Shown here piece by piece: positions 48,256-60,500 of a stretch of DNA of 64,000 nt (its first letter is position 1; the number at the start of each line of letters is the position of its first letter). The DNA is from Pempheris klunzingeri. Taxonomy: Eukaryota; Chordata; Actinopteri; Acropomatiformes; Pempheridae. The notes under the pieces were generated by a model, which ran no database searches, was not told the origin of the DNA, and was given only the letters and a program-made list of their open reading frames with translations. The position numbers and the translations under genes were made by a program. The stretch covers positions 3,299,506 to 3,363,505 of the forward strand of contig NC_092027.1 in assembly GCF_042242105.1 (NCBI RefSeq), in the 5' to 3' direction.

Positions 48256-49878
48256 GCTGATGTATCTTCCAAAGGTTCCTCTCTTACCTTTTTAAATAAA
48301 GGCAGAAACCAGTTCAATTAACGGGATGTTTCTATTTAACACAAAGAAGTGTTTTCTTTGTTGATCTTAAATGGTTTATTACTCTAATCTCTCACATGTA
48401 TTTCAGCATTCAGAACTATGAGCTATGTATGTAACTATGTATACAACATCAGTATTATGTCAGTTTATATGTCGTTATGCCGTTTTTCTTGCCGAGCTTC
48501 AGACTCTTCCTCTTCTCAAACTTCTGTCATGGATGCAGCTCTTAACTGATCACAGTGAGTTCTTCATCCTGTCAGCTAAAATGTTTTCATTTTTGCTTCG
48601 TGCCTGGTTGTGCAGGAGACAGACGGACTTAGAACTGTAGGAATGAGAAAGCAGCTCAGTGAGAAACAGGTTTTAGTTTCCCATATCTACAGCTGTCAGT
48701 GACGTTTTCCTGCACACAGTTCAACATTTTTAACTTAAGGTCTAAGTTTAAATGATTCTTTAAAATTGCAGTTGTATGCAGTTAATGTACATTAACAGTT
48801 TAATTGATTTTGCACAAAAAATAAATATTTTATGGATACCTCCAACTTATTTTGTCAGTTTTTAGCTGAATTTATGCCTCAGGAAACACTGAGACACAGA
48901 TAACTGTGCAATAAGGCAAAAACTACAATTACTTCTAGTACAATGCATGTGTCTCCATTATCACTGTCATTTGCCTTTATTATATATTTAAGTAGTTACA
49001 ATGGTCGCGTTTAGTTAATCATATCTGTGCATAATTGCATGAGCACAATAATGTCACTGTGCTGTCATCATGATTGCACTTAAGCAGCAGAAATGAGAAG
49101 TCCCTTCATTTTCCCCTTGACATGTTGAAAGAAAATACTGCAATCGACCACAGGAAATGATGTTTTAACTTTATTGAAATTAAAAACATGCTGACAGCTC
49201 TGATGGTCCAGGTTTCCAGAGGACAAATGATTTAAGAGAAGTTACGAACTACAGAATCTGAATCATCATTTACAAAAAAAAGCACTAAAGGCCAGATTCT
49301 GCTTTTCTGTCTCTTCCTCAGGCCACATTCCCACTTCCCCAAACCAAACCATTGCCATTCTCCTTCCACCCTCACATTTTCTCCTGTCATTGCAAATCTG
49401 TCCTGCATCTCATTCCCCTCACCTGAGTCCCCCCTGCATCTCCCCTCCTGCTCCCCACTCCCTCATCAGCCAGCCACTCACCACATGTCCTCCTGACAAA
49501 CAGAAGAAAAAAGGTTTTACTATTTAAGCAACTGGGATGTAAGAAACATATCAAAAAGCTTTTGTTTCTGAAAAATGTTATTAATGTGTCAACTTTGACG
49601 AGTCAATCTTTTCCCTCAGTGGCCACAAAGATGCTGTTTGGTGGCTTTAAAATGAAAGTGTGTTCAAAGGTGTTTTCAAAGGATCCAAAGAAAATATTAG
49701 AAAAGTGTGAGATGGTTTTCCTTTTTTTATCAAGTGAAACAGGACACCCCCCCACACCCCACCCAAATTTCACACAGTTCCCTAATTTAGTTCAGACAGA
49801 GTAGAAACTCTGCCACATTGGACGGAGGACATAACCGCCAACCCTGCTCCTTGACCCAAACATCTTCATCTAAATAAA

Positions 49879-52310
49879 ATGAAAAAGTTATTTTTGTTGC
49901 TTGTCTTTTGTGACGTTTCATCACCAGGTGAGATCACATTTTACAGCAGACTCTGAATAACTGAACAGAACTGAACAACTGAATAAGACTATATGATTTC
50001 ACAGAGTCATACTGAGTACATCGTATTAATAATGATATTTATGTAAACCTTGTTTGTCCTGCAGTGAAACACTCCCTGAAGTACTACGTCACTGCATCTT
50101 CTGGAGTCCCAAACTTCCCAGAGTTTGTGGCTGCTGCAGTGGTTGATGAAATTGTTGTTGGTTACTGCGACAGCAACAAAAAGATTGTAGAACCAAAACT
50201 GGACTCTGGAAAGAAGTACTTTGAAAAAGATCCTCAGCGGTTGGAGTGGTACAATCGAGAGTGTGCTGAGATTCAGCCTAACTTCTTCAAAGCCATGATT
50301 AACAGTTTGAAGCAGCGCTTCAACCAAAGTGGAGGTACAGTCTATGCTATGTTATATTTCACATTTTACTGCCAAACTGTTCAGCACCTTGGTTGTTGTT
50401 AAGGTGATCCTCTTCAGGGCTGTTGAACAGTTATATTTCTGCCACTTTCCAACATCTGATGCTTTTAAAAAGCCAGTGGGAGCAAACACTGCTGTGCTGG
50501 GATTCATTTTTTGTATATAGTGTTTTCATTTATATATTTTGACAACACATCCTTTTTGTGCAGGAATATAACAAAGGTTATCATAAACCTTAAGTTGTGG
50601 GGCGACACACACTAGTGTGACTTTGTGTCTAAAGTTTATACAGTTTGGTGTGTACAGAATGAAAGACAACAAAATCATTAAAAAAAAGTTTTAACACTCT
50701 TTGAAATAAAATGTGCACTGATTAAATGCTCTTGAATCATAAATACACCACAAGACTTTCCACTGGAGACCTCATCTGTACTTCATTGTTAATTACAGTC
50801 TCTGTTTCTGTCTCTCAGCCATCCACATCATACAGAGGACGAATGGCTGTGAGTGGGATGATGAGACTGGAGACGTTAACGCTTTTATGCAGTTTGGTTA
50901 CGGTGGAGAAGACTTCATAGCATTTGACCTGAACACGTTGACGTGGATCGCCCCGAACCCACAGGCTGTCATCACCAAACACAGATGGGATGCTGAGAAA
51001 GCTGAACTAAAACACCATGAGATATACCTCACTCAGATTTTTCCTCAGTGGCTGAAGAAGTATTTGGGCTTTCTCAAGAGCTCTCTGCTGAGAACAGGTA
51101 GCAACACGTGACCCGATGTTCATACAGCCTCTTCAGGCTGAACTTCCAGTGTGATATCACTCCAGTCTGACGTTACTTTCTTCCCTCCTCAATTAGATGA
51201 GACATTTTTGGGTGCTATTACATTATATATAAATAGGGAGCTTCTCTCATGGTCATGTTGCATTGACATGTTTCTGGACAAAGAAAGGGATTACAATTTT
51301 GTGTTGTGACAAATGGAGGATCATTTATATTATTTAGCTTTTTTTCTACATGCTTGCAAAGGAGGTGAGTCACTGTGCGTAACAATGTGATATCTTTCAG
51401 CTCGTTTCACACGTCTTTAATTGGGTCTTTTTATCTATTTCAGAATTAGATTTTTTTTTCATCATTGACTTGCTTCATCTTTGTCCATCTTTGGTTTCCT
51501 TCTGTTTGCCCTTAATTATCTTTCTCTACTAAGGTCCCCCACCCTCTCTCTCTCCCTCCAGACCTTCCCAAAGTGTCTCTCCTCCAGAAGTCTCCCTCCT
51601 CTCCAGTCACCTGCCACGCTACAGGTTTCTACCCTAACGCAGCCATGATGTTCTGGAGGAAAGATGGAGAGGAGCATCATGAGGACGTGACCCTCGGAGA
51701 GATCCTCCCCAACAACGATGGATCCTTCCAGACGAGCGTTGACCTCAAACTTTCATCAATCACACCTGAAGACTGGAGCAGGTACGACTGTGTGTTTCGG
51801 CTCTCTGGTGTGAAGGACGACATCGTCACCAAACTGGACAAAGCAGTGATCAGGACCAACGAAGGTAAGACTGAGAGTAAAGGGTCCTGATTGGGACTGT
51901 ATGTCTGTGGTTTGTTGAGTATTTTAGATTTTGGCAATAATGAAACCTGCAAAACCTGCTTTTATTCCATTGAAGTGTTTAAGTTACATGTTTTATTTGT
52001 TTATGATGTATTCATTCATTCATTTAAGGGTCAGTGTCTTTCAAGTCCAACACACTGGGGGTTTAATATGTCTTTAGAGACACACATGTATGTGTGAATA
52101 GATCATTGGATGGATGTACTTCTGTTCTAACCTGCTTCATCTGTGCTGGTCTTCATTTTTTGTTCCTGTTCAACAGAGAAGCCCACAGACATGACCACCC
52201 CCATTTCTGCTGCTGTGGCTGTTCTCGCTCTCCTCCTCATCGCTGCCACTGGATTCATCATTTACAAAAGGAAGCAGGCTGAGAGAGCTAGGCAAAGATT
52301 AGCTCATTAA
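49879..52310 (+). CDS. MHC class I heavy chain, gene 7 (compact, short tail)
   Basis: Exons: leader 49879-49927 (MKKLFLLLVFCDVSSP), alpha1 50065-50334, alpha2 50819-51097, alpha3 51562-51864, TM and tail 52177-52310; 344 residues. Twin of gene 3: only a few residue changes are visible (alpha3 SSITPEDW against SSITSEDW; tail KRKQ against KRMQ). Alpha2 has Cys101, with Phe for Cys164 (LTQIFPQW) and Tyr171 kept. As in gene 3, the TM exon donor reads GAGCTAGG, so translation ends RARQRLAH. Unlike gene 3, the downstream tail exon with SEDEPRHLMDEHT is still there at 52725-52789 but cut off from the donor. Intron 1 is 137 bases. Poly(A) candidate 52811-52816. The promoter is not of the CCAAT/CRE type. 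Confidence 0.87.
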
Positions 52311-52603
52311 TTGACCTTAATTTAGTCTTTAAGTCAATTCTGACACATCCGTTTCTCCACTCCACAACTTGAAGCGCTGTAAGAGCCTGAGAGTCATGAT
52401 AATATGACAACACCATGATGAGGTGGGAGAGATGTGCTAAGAAAAGAAGCAAAGGTTGAAACAGAAGGGTAAATAATGTATTTATTTAGAAATGTACTTT
52501 TCAGTTTGACACAGTAGAAGAGACAATCACTGTTAACAAAAGATATTCTGGCTCTTACAACTGTTCTACTGAAATCATGTGTCTTGTTTTGCAGCTAAAT
52601 GCC

Positions 52604-52789
52604 TGCAAATATTTAATTTCAGCTGATCTGACTCACACTTTATGATGCAAATTAAAAAAGAGTTTTAAACTCAAGACTGTAGTCTATATTTACTGTCTGT
52701 AAAAGTTTGTTTCTGACCTTACAGCTCCTGACAGCAGCACTGAGCTCTCTGAAGATGAACCCAGACATCTGATGGATGAACACACGTAG
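52604..52789 (+). pseudogene. stranded class I tail exons behind gene 7
   Basis: Acceptors at about 52603, 52620 and 52724 match the tail acceptors of genes 4 and 5, and the last exon still reads to DEHT-stop. The upstream donor is lost in gene 7, so these exons likely serve only as 3' UTR. Confidence 0.65.
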
Positions 52790-53307
52790 TGACTCACTTC
52801 ATGAGGGAAAAATAAAAAATACTTCATACTGGTAAAAACACTTTAGTAGGAATAATATACATGTGCTTGATATGTATATGTTAAAATTCAGTACAAATAT
52901 AGAGCTGATGTTTTAGATCATTTTATAAAAGACTGTTTTGTGATCAGATGTTTTCATGAACCTTTATTTTAAGATTCATTTACATTGATGCAATAATGTG
53001 TTTCCTATTCATGTTTCAAAGCACACTAAATGAAATGTTAATGAAATGTTTTGATAATAACAATGAATATATAATGTTCACATGAAGGTGCCCATGAAGC
53101 CAGTTGGGCCAGCTAGCGTTCTTTATCCTGAGTAGATGTAGTGTAGATAATATAAGGCTTCGGGGTCAGAGGGCTCGGTAGATCTATGACGGTGCAGCCT
53201 GATACCAACTGCAGGGCCTGATGGGTCAAAGCATCATTTGGCATTGATTCTGGGTTTGTATTGGAATATATATATATACATATATCTCTTTTTCTATTTT
53301 TATATTT

Positions 53308-53404
53308 CTATTTATGTCTTGTGGTCTGTTATATAGGAGAGGTCAGACGAAATCTCATTGTACTTTGCTGTATGATGACAATAAGTCTGATTCTGACTCT
53401 GATG
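53308..53404 (+). repeat. LINE 3'-tail relic in 3' flank of gene 7
   Basis: Duplicate of 39340-39435, ending in GATTCTGACTCTGATG. Confidence 0.5.
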
Positions 53405-55001
53405 TACTGTTATGCTTCTCAATAAAGTCCCAACGTTCAAAGGTTTGTCTCTTTTTGCAAGTCCACATACTCATCAGTGACGGTAGTTGGAGTAACATGA
53501 ATATTACCTGAGATCGATATCAGCGTCTGAGCAAAGTTAGCTGCCAGATAAGGTCAGCTGCACACAGATTCTTGTTGGTCTGTTATCTCAGTACAGGAGA
53601 GTTTAACAACCTACTTACTATTTGCAAAAACAATTTTTTTTGTTTTTCTTTAATTGATAGGTCAGTTAAGATGAATTTTGAGTCTTTTTCTGATGAGATG
53701 TGTTGTATTGAAGATCTTAAGTTGCTGGTGTTTTCTTAAGCTACAGTGTGTTCAGCCCTCTGGATATCATACAAATGGATCCAAGTGGACTCTGACCTGA
53801 TGTATGAATCCTCACAAGAGAGGCATTTGTTTTTTAATGTGAAAATACAGATGAATTAATCAGCATCACATTTTGCTGTTGCCATTTGTTTGGGTCTGCT
53901 CGGGTCAACGGCATCTTAGCTTGGGTCTAATAATCCCAGAAGGGATCATGCAAAGTAAACCCATCATAAAGGTGAGTAGACTTTTCAGCAACAACACCAG
54001 ACTAATACTATCAAACGCCTTCAGCATTTCACAGCAAGTGTCCACACCTCTATCACTCTGGCTCTGAGCAGCACAAAGGACACGTTTAGAAAGAAAGTGA
54101 AACAAATAATGAAGCAGAAAACTGAGACTCTGAGAACAACATACATGATGAAACGTGCAGATTCCCAGTAGTCAGCAGGGGTGGAGGTTACCACACATGA
54201 ACTTTACTAGCAACACACAACAATACTAGAACTCTCTTACAGTATACTGTACAGAACTCATGTCTGTAGAGTGATTAGAGTACTAGAGTACTGTTTACTG
54301 TTTATTCCTGAATCTAAAGAGTTTAAACTTTATCAGTCAAACTTTGGTGGAAGTCTGATGATAAAGCTAACGTCAGGTTGTGAAAACAAAGAACACTACA
54401 ATTGGACACCACCTGTGATTGGAAAACACTATGACTGATAAGTTGGACCGTTTGAGTTAGAATAGTTTTTTAAAAAACTCTGACTTCCATATGAAGGAAC
54501 TAGAAGTGCTAAAATGTTTTAGGACTCATTCCTGCAGCACTCTACACACTGCTGGTGGAGCTACCACACAATGACAAATGTCTGCTGCCTATCCACTTGA
54601 TGTGAGCACACACACTTTATCTGTTCTCCCACACTGACGTCCTGATGCCAGTTTATCCAACTGACAGCTGCTGGGAGTGATGCCTCACACAGTCTGTGTG
54701 TCCTTCCTTATGTAACCACTAGACGGCAACATAACCCTGAAAGGTCTCCACAGTGAGAGAAGTTACCAGAGACTCAAGCTGATTCTGCATTTTCACACCT
54801 CCAGCATTTCAGAGTGACTTCTGCAAATGTTGTACACTGTCAGTGACGTCGTGATGATGTTTTATGAGAAGGAGGTCAAGCAGAGACATGACCACAAAAC
54901 ACATTTATTTCATTTTAATTAAGGACAAATGTTGCATCTATCAAAGGAATATCTTGTTCACATCTTTACCACCACAACTCCCTCTGGAGTCTCTAGAAAA
55001 T

Positions 55002-55368
55002 CTGGATCAGCTTTATTCACCACGTATGTGTAGGGAGGAGGAACTTCGCTGCGGTTTTTCCGGAGCTTTCATGGACTTGTGCAGAAACAGGCAAACAGGA
55101 AAACATGGACAACAAAGCTGAATAAAGTAAATATGAGCAAAAACACTAACAGGGTTATCACACAGAGACTGTCTGTGACCCTGTATGACAGATTCAAGTG
55201 TCCACCTGCGTGGGTAGAAAGTGTTCTTGGTTGTTTTGGCGTGCCGGGCCACAGGGGAGAAGTTGGAACAGGTTGTGATGGGTCTGCACCAATGTTTCCT
55301 GCTCGTTTCCTGACTCTGGACCTGTGTAAGTCCTGGATGGAGGGCAGGTCTGCAGTCCTGACAGTCTG
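55002..55368 (-). repeat. LINE 3' end fragment, minus strand (copy 2)
   Basis: Duplicate of 41034-41400 at an offset of 13968, with the same ORF remnant. Confidence 0.6.
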
Positions 55369-55567
55369 TTGTCCAGTTTTTATCAGATGACTTCTGTCCC
55401 TAATAGTGCAGAAAAAATAGTAATTTAGCAAGTCTTTCTCCTTTCCAACAAAACACACATCCTTCACTATTGTAATCAAAGAGAAAGAGAGCCACAGTTG
55501 TTCTGCACTGTAGATTAATGGCCAATGTACTGCCTGAGAGTTATTAGGCACAGCAAGGCTTGTTGCT

Positions 55568-55750
55568 ACTTTGCTAAAGAAGCAAAGGTTGAAACAGAAG
55601 GGTAAATAATGTATTTATTTAGAAATGTACTTTTCAGTTTGACACAGTAGAAGAGACAATCACTGTTAACAAAAGATATTCTGGCTCTTACAACTGTTCT
55701 ACTGAAATCATGTGTCTTGTTTTGCAGCTAAATGCCTGCAAATAAAAACA
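55568..55750 (+). pseudogene. orphan class I 3' fragment (tail-exon region) before array 4
   Basis: Duplicate of 41600-41782, again joined to the AACAGTGCAGCACC flank that leads into the minisatellite. Confidence 0.65.
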
Positions 55751-56001
55751 GTGCAGCACCTTCATTAACAGCAGCTTCCCTTGCTTGTCTTTCCTCCTCT
55801 AACTGAACTGATGGTGAACAGTACACACACTTGTCTGTGCAGGTTGTTTCTGGAGTCTGCCTGATATGAAACTTTAATTTAGCAAAGTCTGCACTCTGCC
55901 CTCCAACTATCAGTTATATTAAAATGTGTCCAGATTAAAAATACAACGTTTTCTGTCGCTCATGTTTCTCACCTGTCCTGCTGCAGTCTGACTGTAGCAG
56001 T

Positions 56002-57277
56002 GCTCTCTCTAGTCTCTCTCTAGTCTCTCTCTAGTCTCTCTCTAGTCTCTCTCTAGTCTCTCTCTCTAGTCTCTCTCTAGTCTCTCTCTCTTGTCTCTCT
56101 CTAGTCTCTCTCTTGTCTCTCTCTCTAGTCTCTCTCTAGTCTCTCTCTCTAGTCTCTCTCTAGTCTCTCTCTTGTCTCTCTCTTGTCTCTCTCTAGTCTC
56201 TCTCTAGTCTCTCTCTAGTCTCTCTCTAGTCTCTCTCTCTAGTCTCTCTCTAGTCTCTCTCTAGTCTCTCTCTTGTCTCTCTCTTGTCTCTCTCTAGTCT
56301 CTCTCTCTAGTCTCTCTCTAGTCTCTCTCTTGTCTCTCTCTTGTCTCTCTCTAGTCTCTCTCTCTAGTCTCTCTCTAGTCTCTCTCTAGTCTCTCTCTAG
56401 TCTCTCTCTCTAGTCTCTCTCTAGTCTCTCTCTAGTCTCTCTCTTGTCTCTCTCTTGTCTCTCTCTAGTCTCTCTCTCTTGTCTCTCTCTAGTCTCTCTC
56501 TCTTGTCTCTCTCTAGTCTCTCTCTCTTGTCTCTCCCTCTTGTCTCCCTCTTGTCTCTCTCTAGTCTCTCTCTCTTGTCTCTCTCTAGTCTCTCCCTCTT
56601 GTCTCCCTCTTGTCTCTCTCTAGTCTCTCTCTCTTGTCTCTCTCTAGTCTCTCCCTCTTGTCTCTCTCTTGTCTCTCTCTAGTCTCTCTCTCTTGTCTCT
56701 CTCTAGTCTCTCTCTCTTGTCTCTCTCTAGTCTCTCCCTCTTGTCGCCCTCTTGTCTCTCTCTCTAGTCTCTCTCTCTAGTCTCTCTCTAGTCTCTCTCT
56801 AGTCTCTCTCTCTTGTCTCTCTCTAGTCTCTCCCTCTTGTCTCCCTCTTGTCTCTCTCTAGTCTCTCTCTCTTGTCTCTCTCTAGTCTCTCCCTCTTGTC
56901 TCTCTCTAGTCTCTCTCTCTTGTCTCTCTCTAGTCTCTCTCTCTTGTCTCTCTCTAGTCTCTCCCTCTTGTCGCCCTCTTGTCTCTCTCTCTAGTCTCTC
57001 TCTCTAGTCTCCCTCTTGTCTCTCTCTAGTCTCTCTCTTGTCTCCCTCTTGTCTCCCTCTTGTCTCCCTCTAGTCTCTCTCTTGTCTCTCTCTTGTCTCT
57101 CTCTAGTCTCTCTCTTGTCTCCCTCTTGTCTCCCTCTTGTCTCTCTCTTGTCTCCCTCTTGTCTCTCTCTAGTCTCTCTCTTGTCTCTCTCTAGTCTCCC
57201 TCTAGTCTCTCTCTTGTCTCTCTCTAGTCTCTCTCTAGTCTCTCTCTCTTGTCTCTCTCTAGTCTCTCTCTCTTGTG
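56002..57277 (+). repeat. CT-rich minisatellite array 4 (1276 bp)
   Basis: Longest of the four arrays. Higher-order blocks are visible, for example two copies of a stretch with the rare TTGTCGCCCTCTTGTC variant near 56743 and 56970. It ends about 90 bases before the CCAAT box of gene 8. Confidence 0.95.
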
Positions 57278-57366
57278 CTCACTGCTCTGTGTGTCTGTAA
57301 AATCAGAGGCTTTGATTCTTGTGAACGAGTCGCTCTCGTGACTCATCCAGTGACTCCGCTCCCTGG

Positions 57367-57416
57367 CCAATCAGTGGCCTGCAGTCTGGTGACGTCACGT
57401 TGTCAGAACTATATAG
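57367..57416 (+). promoter_or_regulatory. class I promoter of gene 8: CCAAT, single CRE, TATA
   Basis: CCAATCAG at 57367-57374, TGACGTCA at 57390-57397 and TATATAG at 57410-57416. As in gene 5, the upstream CRE reads TGACTCCG and an AP-1-like TGACTCA lies about 20 bases before it. Confidence 0.6.
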
Positions 57417-57551
57417 CTCGCTTGGAGCCCCTGCAGGACAGGTAGTAACACAGTGCCTGGTACCAGGTACTATCACCTGGTGGAAACACAACAAAAGAGC
57501 GGCTCTAAGAAGCGGATCGTTCGTGACCGACGCATCACTACTAGAAACAAG

Positions 57552-60500
57552 ATGAAGAAGGCTTTTGTGCTGCTGGTCCTGAGTCACTTTGCATCAACAG
57601 GTAAGATGTTACAACCTGTAAAAGTCGTTTTGTTTGGCCTCAATCCTGCGCCACACTCTCACAGGAGTTATAGTTTCACTTTCACTTTTTAGTCACACTG
57701 ATCTCACAATAATGCCACTGACATTATTATTATTATTATTCTTATTATTAAAAGTCGATGCATGACAAAACTATGCACATATGTGCTTTAGTTTAATTGA
57801 CTTTAATTAAACTCGTGATCGTGGTGCAGAAAACTTTTGTGGTTAAAGAAACCAACCTTGGCTGTTGCTTTTTTGATCAAACGCCCAATGCTGTCTTTTT
57901 AAAATGGCACCACCTATTTGTATTTGGGTGTAGCATAATCAAATGTCAGAACTGTATTACAGTAATTCCAACATATTGATCAAGGCTTCCTCAACAATAA
58001 TTACATCAATATGCAATTACAAAATGAGCAAATCTCAAATAAGAGGTGTACGCTATCATTTCCTGTCTATTAGAAATGATTGTGGACTGGCCATCCTCAT
58101 CACCAGCTACAACCAAACCAAATACTAGTTATGGGAATGGATCCATATTCTTTTTCAGCCCGTAGTCATTTAAATACTTTACTGTACGTATACATTCCCC
58201 ACTATACAATTATAATATACATGGACAGAAATCCAAGAATAAGCATTTTTCATCATATTCATATTGTCACATTTATGTATGTATTTTATAGGAGGACTAA
58301 AAGAGCTTGCACACTGTTCAAGGTAGAGACATACAACAAATTACATTTACTGCATTTATTTTTTGTATGCATTTTATTTTTGATGAATCAATAGTGACAG
58401 ACATAGTGCACTGAAAAGACTAATAAAAAGAATAATTGACTAAATTCCACACTGCATTGGGAGGAAAGGAAATTCTGTAACATAAAAGGTAAAGAAAAAG
58501 AACATTATTACTATATTGTTTCTCTTTTGTCACAAAAAGAAATGCATTCACTAGTTATTTAATTATTAAATAAAAATAATGTACAATATGAACGGTCAGT
58601 ATCAGGGTGTCAATGAAACAGACAGAAAAAGCAAAATGAACAGATACCATGCTCCCCCAGCCAAATGATGACAGAGATAAGATGTGCTGGTAATCCTGGA
58701 GTCAGAAAGTGTCTCATGACAACACTGCTGGTTGTCAGGGACTGGAACATTTTTCAGCGTTCAATCTTGTTTCATAAATAAAATCTGTTTGTATTTTTTC
58801 ATTCCTTGTCCAGTTTTTATCAGATGACTTCTGTCCCTAATAGTGCAGAAAAAATAGTAATTTAGCAAGTCTTTCTCCTTTCCAACAAAACACGTCCTTC
58901 ACTATTGTAATCAAAGAGAAAGAGAGCACAGTCGTTCTGCACTGTAGATTAATGGCCAATGTACTGCCTGAGAGTTAGGGTTAGGGTCAGTTTCACATTT
59001 GAATGTGGACCCATTAGGCACAGCAAGGCTTGTTGCTACTTTAACTAGATATCATAAAAAGAAACTCCTTGTCTGCTATAAGAGTTGATAAGAGAATTAA
59101 GTATGTTTCATTACATTAAAGCTTTTAGAAGTATTTAACTGTGCCTATAAAACAAAACATCCTCACATGTGAATTATTATTTATTATAACAAACAGACCC
59201 ACAGAGATTTGATGACCTGACCCCCTTGTAATTGAGTCTACACTGTGGGTTGTGGTATTGATATTTACTTTTGCAGATGATTTTGCAGTGAGTCGTGGTT
59301 GACTGAAAACACCACTGACTTGTCTTATCTCGTCCAAGTCTTGTGCTTCCTGATGGACACGTGTCATAAATCACATGAGCACTAGAGGCTCCTGTCAGAC
59401 AAACAAGGCTCATTTTCACATCACTTTAGGTGTTTGAACAGACGACTGATCATGTCCTGTTTCTGTTGAGTGTAGCCTAGTTATCAGATAATGATTAGTG
59501 ATGAGTTTTCTGCTTTTACTGCTGTTGAAGTTCAACAATACTCAATGATCACTAGTCAATAATGGAGAAGATAAGATGTTCCTTTATTAGTCCAACGACA
59601 GGGACATTTATTTATATGTTGCATGTAAAACATGAATTATGAAGTAAGAAGAAACCATAGCTGTTAAATAAATGTAGTGGAGTAAAAAATACAATATTTG
59701 ATGCAGAAATGTGGTGGAGTAGAAGTGGCATAGAAGATATTACTTTAATACAAGTACAAGTACTTTGAGTTCAGTGCTCATGTAATTTATTTTGTCACAT
59801 TCAACCACTGCATCTATGCATCAGTAAATGTGAGCAAGTGAACACTGATGAGCTTCAGTGGTGGAGGAGGTGGTGAGATCATTTACTGAAAGTAAAAGCT
59901 GCATTAGAAAGAATACTGCATCACCAGTAAAAAGTAAAAGTCCTGCATTAAAACAGCAGTCTGTTTGGAAAATATAGATAAACTTTCAAAAGTAAAGGTC
60001 CTCAAAGTAAAGAAGAATCAATCATATTCTATAAACTGATGAAATGACATATGTGGTGTCTCCAGCTGTCACATTAGTGGAGAGCAGTAGTTCAGTGGAC
60101 TTAGACTGAGACGGTCTTTATTGATCCCCCATAGGGGGAAATTCACATGTTACAGCAGCAACAAGTAATAGAAACAAGAAATAAAGAAAACAACAGTAGA
60201 AAATAAGCAATAGTAAATAAATATGTTGTAATGATAAATGAATATTTACACTATGGACATAAATGTACATGTATGAGACAGGAATATGAAATGAATGGAA
60301 TGATAACGTGACAATGATGTAAAAAACCTTTTTGTCCCACAGTGAAACACTCCATGAAGTATTTCTTCACTGAATCCTCTGGAGTCCCAGACTTCCCAGA
60401 GTTTGTGGGTGTTGCACTGGTTGATGAAGTCCAGGTGGGCCACTGTGACAGCAACATCAGGAGAGTAGAATTCAAACTGGACTGGGTGAAGAAAATAGTA

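Larger units (their letters stand above)
45690..52605 (+). repeat. segmental duplication copy B (genes 6 and 7)
   Basis: Counterpart of 17432-24565 (genes 2 and 3), offset about 28.04 kb. Exons and introns are almost the same base by base. Confidence 0.85.

Noticed and set aside
24829-57277. CRISPR-like reading of the repeated CT arrays
   Set aside because: The units are short, variable, contiguous and without spacers, and the genome is that of a vertebrate.
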